A stretch of DNA of 64,000 bases from Campylobacter fetus subsp. fetus (GTDB lineage Bacteria > Campylobacterota > Campylobacteria > Campylobacterales > Campylobacteraceae), in assembly GCF_900475935.1 (NCBI RefSeq), contig NZ_LS483431.1:1550001-1614000 (forward strand), read 5' to 3'. Shown here piece by piece: positions 62,720 to 64,000 of the stretch (positions within the stretch are counted from its first letter, which is position 1; every line of letters starts with the position of its first letter). The notes beneath the pieces were generated by a model. That model was given only the letters and a program-made list of their open reading frames with translations, was not told the DNA's origin and made no database searches. The position numbers and the translations under genes were made by a program.

Positions 62720-63441
62720 GAGAGCTTATTCGCACATATTTTAACCATAAAACTCAAGCATTTTTCATATCATCTATTATATTTTTACCTATTGTTTTAT
62801 TGTTTTACCAAGCTACTTCGATTTTAAGGTTAGAGTTTCAAAACCATAAAGAAGAGAGTTTTGTACTAAGTATGCAAGACTTCATAGCTCCACCTGTGCA
62901 AAACTCGCCTATGCCGACTCCTGATATACCTCATATAGCAGAACCTACGGTAGATAAAATAGAGCCTATAAAACCAAAACCTATTAAAAAAACGGTTAAA
63001 AAGATACAAAAACATATCAATAAACAGATAAAAACCGAATTTACGCACAAAGTAGAAACAGCCAAAACAGCAGATATACAAAACATCGAACAAATCCCGC
63101 GTATTTCACCATCTCAAACAAATATCGCACCTAAAAACACGATTCAAACTCTTACATACGGTAAAAGTGATAATCCTCATTTAAAAGAGATTAAAGCTGC
63201 TATCGATAAAGCAGGTTTTTACCCGAGACAAGCAAGAAGAATGAGAATGAGCGGAGAGGTTTGGGTAGAGTTTTTATGGCTAAAAAGAGGTATTTTAAAG
63301 GACCTAAAAGTAAGCAAAAGTTCAGGTTATGAGCTACTAGATTTAAGTGCTATGGAAACTATAAAAATAGCTTCAAAAGAGTTCCCCGCGCTAAATGAAG
63401 ATGCTAGATTATCAGTACCGATAGTTTATCGCTTAAAATAA
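62716..63441 (+). CDS. tonB: TonB
   Basis: This 241-residue protein has an N-terminal membrane anchor (about residues 15-37), a Pro- and Lys-rich spacer that spans the periplasm ('IEPIKPKPIKKTVKKIQK'), and a C-terminal TonB domain ('AIDKAGFYPRQARRMRMSGEVWVEFLWLKRGILKDLKVSKSSGYELLDLSAMETIKIA'). It passes energy from ExbBD to outer-membrane receptors such as the CfrA encoded next door. It is the last gene of the exbB-exbD-tonB operon. Confidence 0.94.
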   Translation: MRELIRTYFNHKTQAFFISSIIFLPIVLLFYQATSILRLEFQNHKEESFVLSMQDFIAPPVQNSPMPTPDIPHIAEPTVDKIEPIKPKPIKKTVKKIQKHINKQIKTEFTHKVETAKTADIQNIEQIPRISPSQTNIAPKNTIQTLTYGKSDNPHLKEIKAAIDKAGFYPRQARRMRMSGEVWVEFLWLKRGILKDLKVSKSSGYELLDLSAMETIKIASKEFPALNEDARLSVPIVYRLK

Positions 63442-63575
63442 TAAACTAAATTTAAAATACAATCAAATTTAAAAATTCTTCTAAATTTATATATTAAATA
63501 AAATTATCTAATATATATTTAAGTAAGATAATATTAAAATACAATCAATATTACCAATCAACACAAGGAAACATT

Positions 63576-64000
63576 ATGATTAGAAATCTCATTTTAGCAA
63601 GTTTATTAGCTATTAATATTTTTGCCGCAACACCAAAAGATACGATAGTAATCGGTATAGAAAACGAAACATCGCGCATAAATCCGCTATTTGATGAAGA
63701 TCACGATACCGCTCTTGATTTTGTATTTAGCGGACTTACCAAATTTACTCCGGATATGAAAATCGAACCAGACTTGGCAAAAAGCTGGAAAGTAAGCGAA
63801 GACGGTCTTGTCTGGACGTTTTACTTAAGAGATGATGCACTTTGGCACGATGGAGAAAAATTTAGCGCCGAAGATGTTAAATTTACTATAGAACAAGCAC
63901 TAAATGATAAACTAAATGCTCCTGCTAAAGCGAGTTTTGAAGAGGTTCAAAGTGTAGAAGTCATAAATAAATATGAGTTAAAAATCATGTTAAAATCACC
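63576..64000 (+). CDS. ABC transporter family 5 solute-binding protein, N-terminal part (cut by window edge)
   Basis: The frame runs open to the end of the window (about 141 residues seen). A signal peptide of about 19 residues ('MIRNLILASLLAINIFAA') is followed by the SBP_bac_5 start: 'NPLFDEDHDTALDFVFSGLTKFTPDMKIEPDLAKSWKVSEDGLVWTFYLRDDALWHDGEKFSAEDVKFTIE' in pieces. The family binds peptides or nickel. In Campylobacter such genes near TonB systems often belong to nickel uptake (NikZ), but this is a suggestion only. AAGGAA precedes the ATG. Confidence 0.85.
   Translation, partial: MIRNLILASLLAINIFAATPKDTIVIGIENETSRINPLFDEDHDTALDFVFSGLTKFTPDMKIEPDLAKSWKVSEDGLVWTFYLRDDALWHDGEKFSAEDVKFTIEQALNDKLNAPAKASFEEVQSVEVINKYELKIMLKS

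Overview
The window is AT-rich DNA that reads as a Campylobacter chromosome, probably the C. fetus / C. hyointestinalis group. The evidence is a tandem flaA-flaB pair with sigma28 and sigma54 promoters, a Maf flagellin glycosyltransferase, PseB/PseH, a CfrA-type siderophore receptor, the Dba-DsbI pair, AspA with DcuA, and many poly-G phase-variation tracts. Species assignment is an inference from remembered family resemblance, not a search.

Region 1 (1-34102) is a very large surface-glycan island, all on the + strand. Most neighbouring genes overlap by 1-16 nt, and many start with GTG or TTG. It begins with sugar-modifying enzymes: methyltransferases, three radical SAM proteins, an SDR, a WbuC cupin, a DegT aminotransferase, a formyltransferase and a hexapeptide acetyltransferase. 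Glycosyltransferases of families 9, 2 and 4, two AsnB-type amidotransferases and a DUF354 protein follow. The striking part is an array of nine paralogs resembling CDP-glycerol glycerophosphotransferases (TagF-like), most with a short N-terminal 'IYPNG...IDD' module. The same kind of module also fronts two tandem SGNH-like proteins. Thirteen poly-G tracts (G7-G10) lie between 1753 and 35677. By reading frame, eight genes are ON, four are OFF and one tract decides whether two genes fuse.

Region 2 (34129-39907) encodes what I read as a complete O-methyl phosphoramidate (MeOPN) pathway, matching C. jejuni Cj1415-Cj1420: a CDP-amidate kinase, two methyltransferases (one switched off by poly-G), a glutamine kinase, a gamma-glutamyl-CDP-amidate hydrolase and a phosphoglutamine cytidylyltransferase. 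Its position directly after the TagF-like array suggests that some array members transfer MeOPN or another phospho-group. That link is a hypothesis.

Region 3 (39948-49465) is the flagellar part: pseB and pseH on the + strand, then flaB, flaA, a methyltransferase with a regulatory domain, Maf and an unrecognised gene on the - strand.

Region 4 (49613-64000) is housekeeping: an AI-2E family membrane protein, KtrB-KtrA potassium uptake, AspA, DcuA, a chemoreceptor, Dba-DsbI, and CfrA divergent from ExbB-ExbD-TonB around a Fur-like site. The window ends inside a family 5 solute-binding protein gene.
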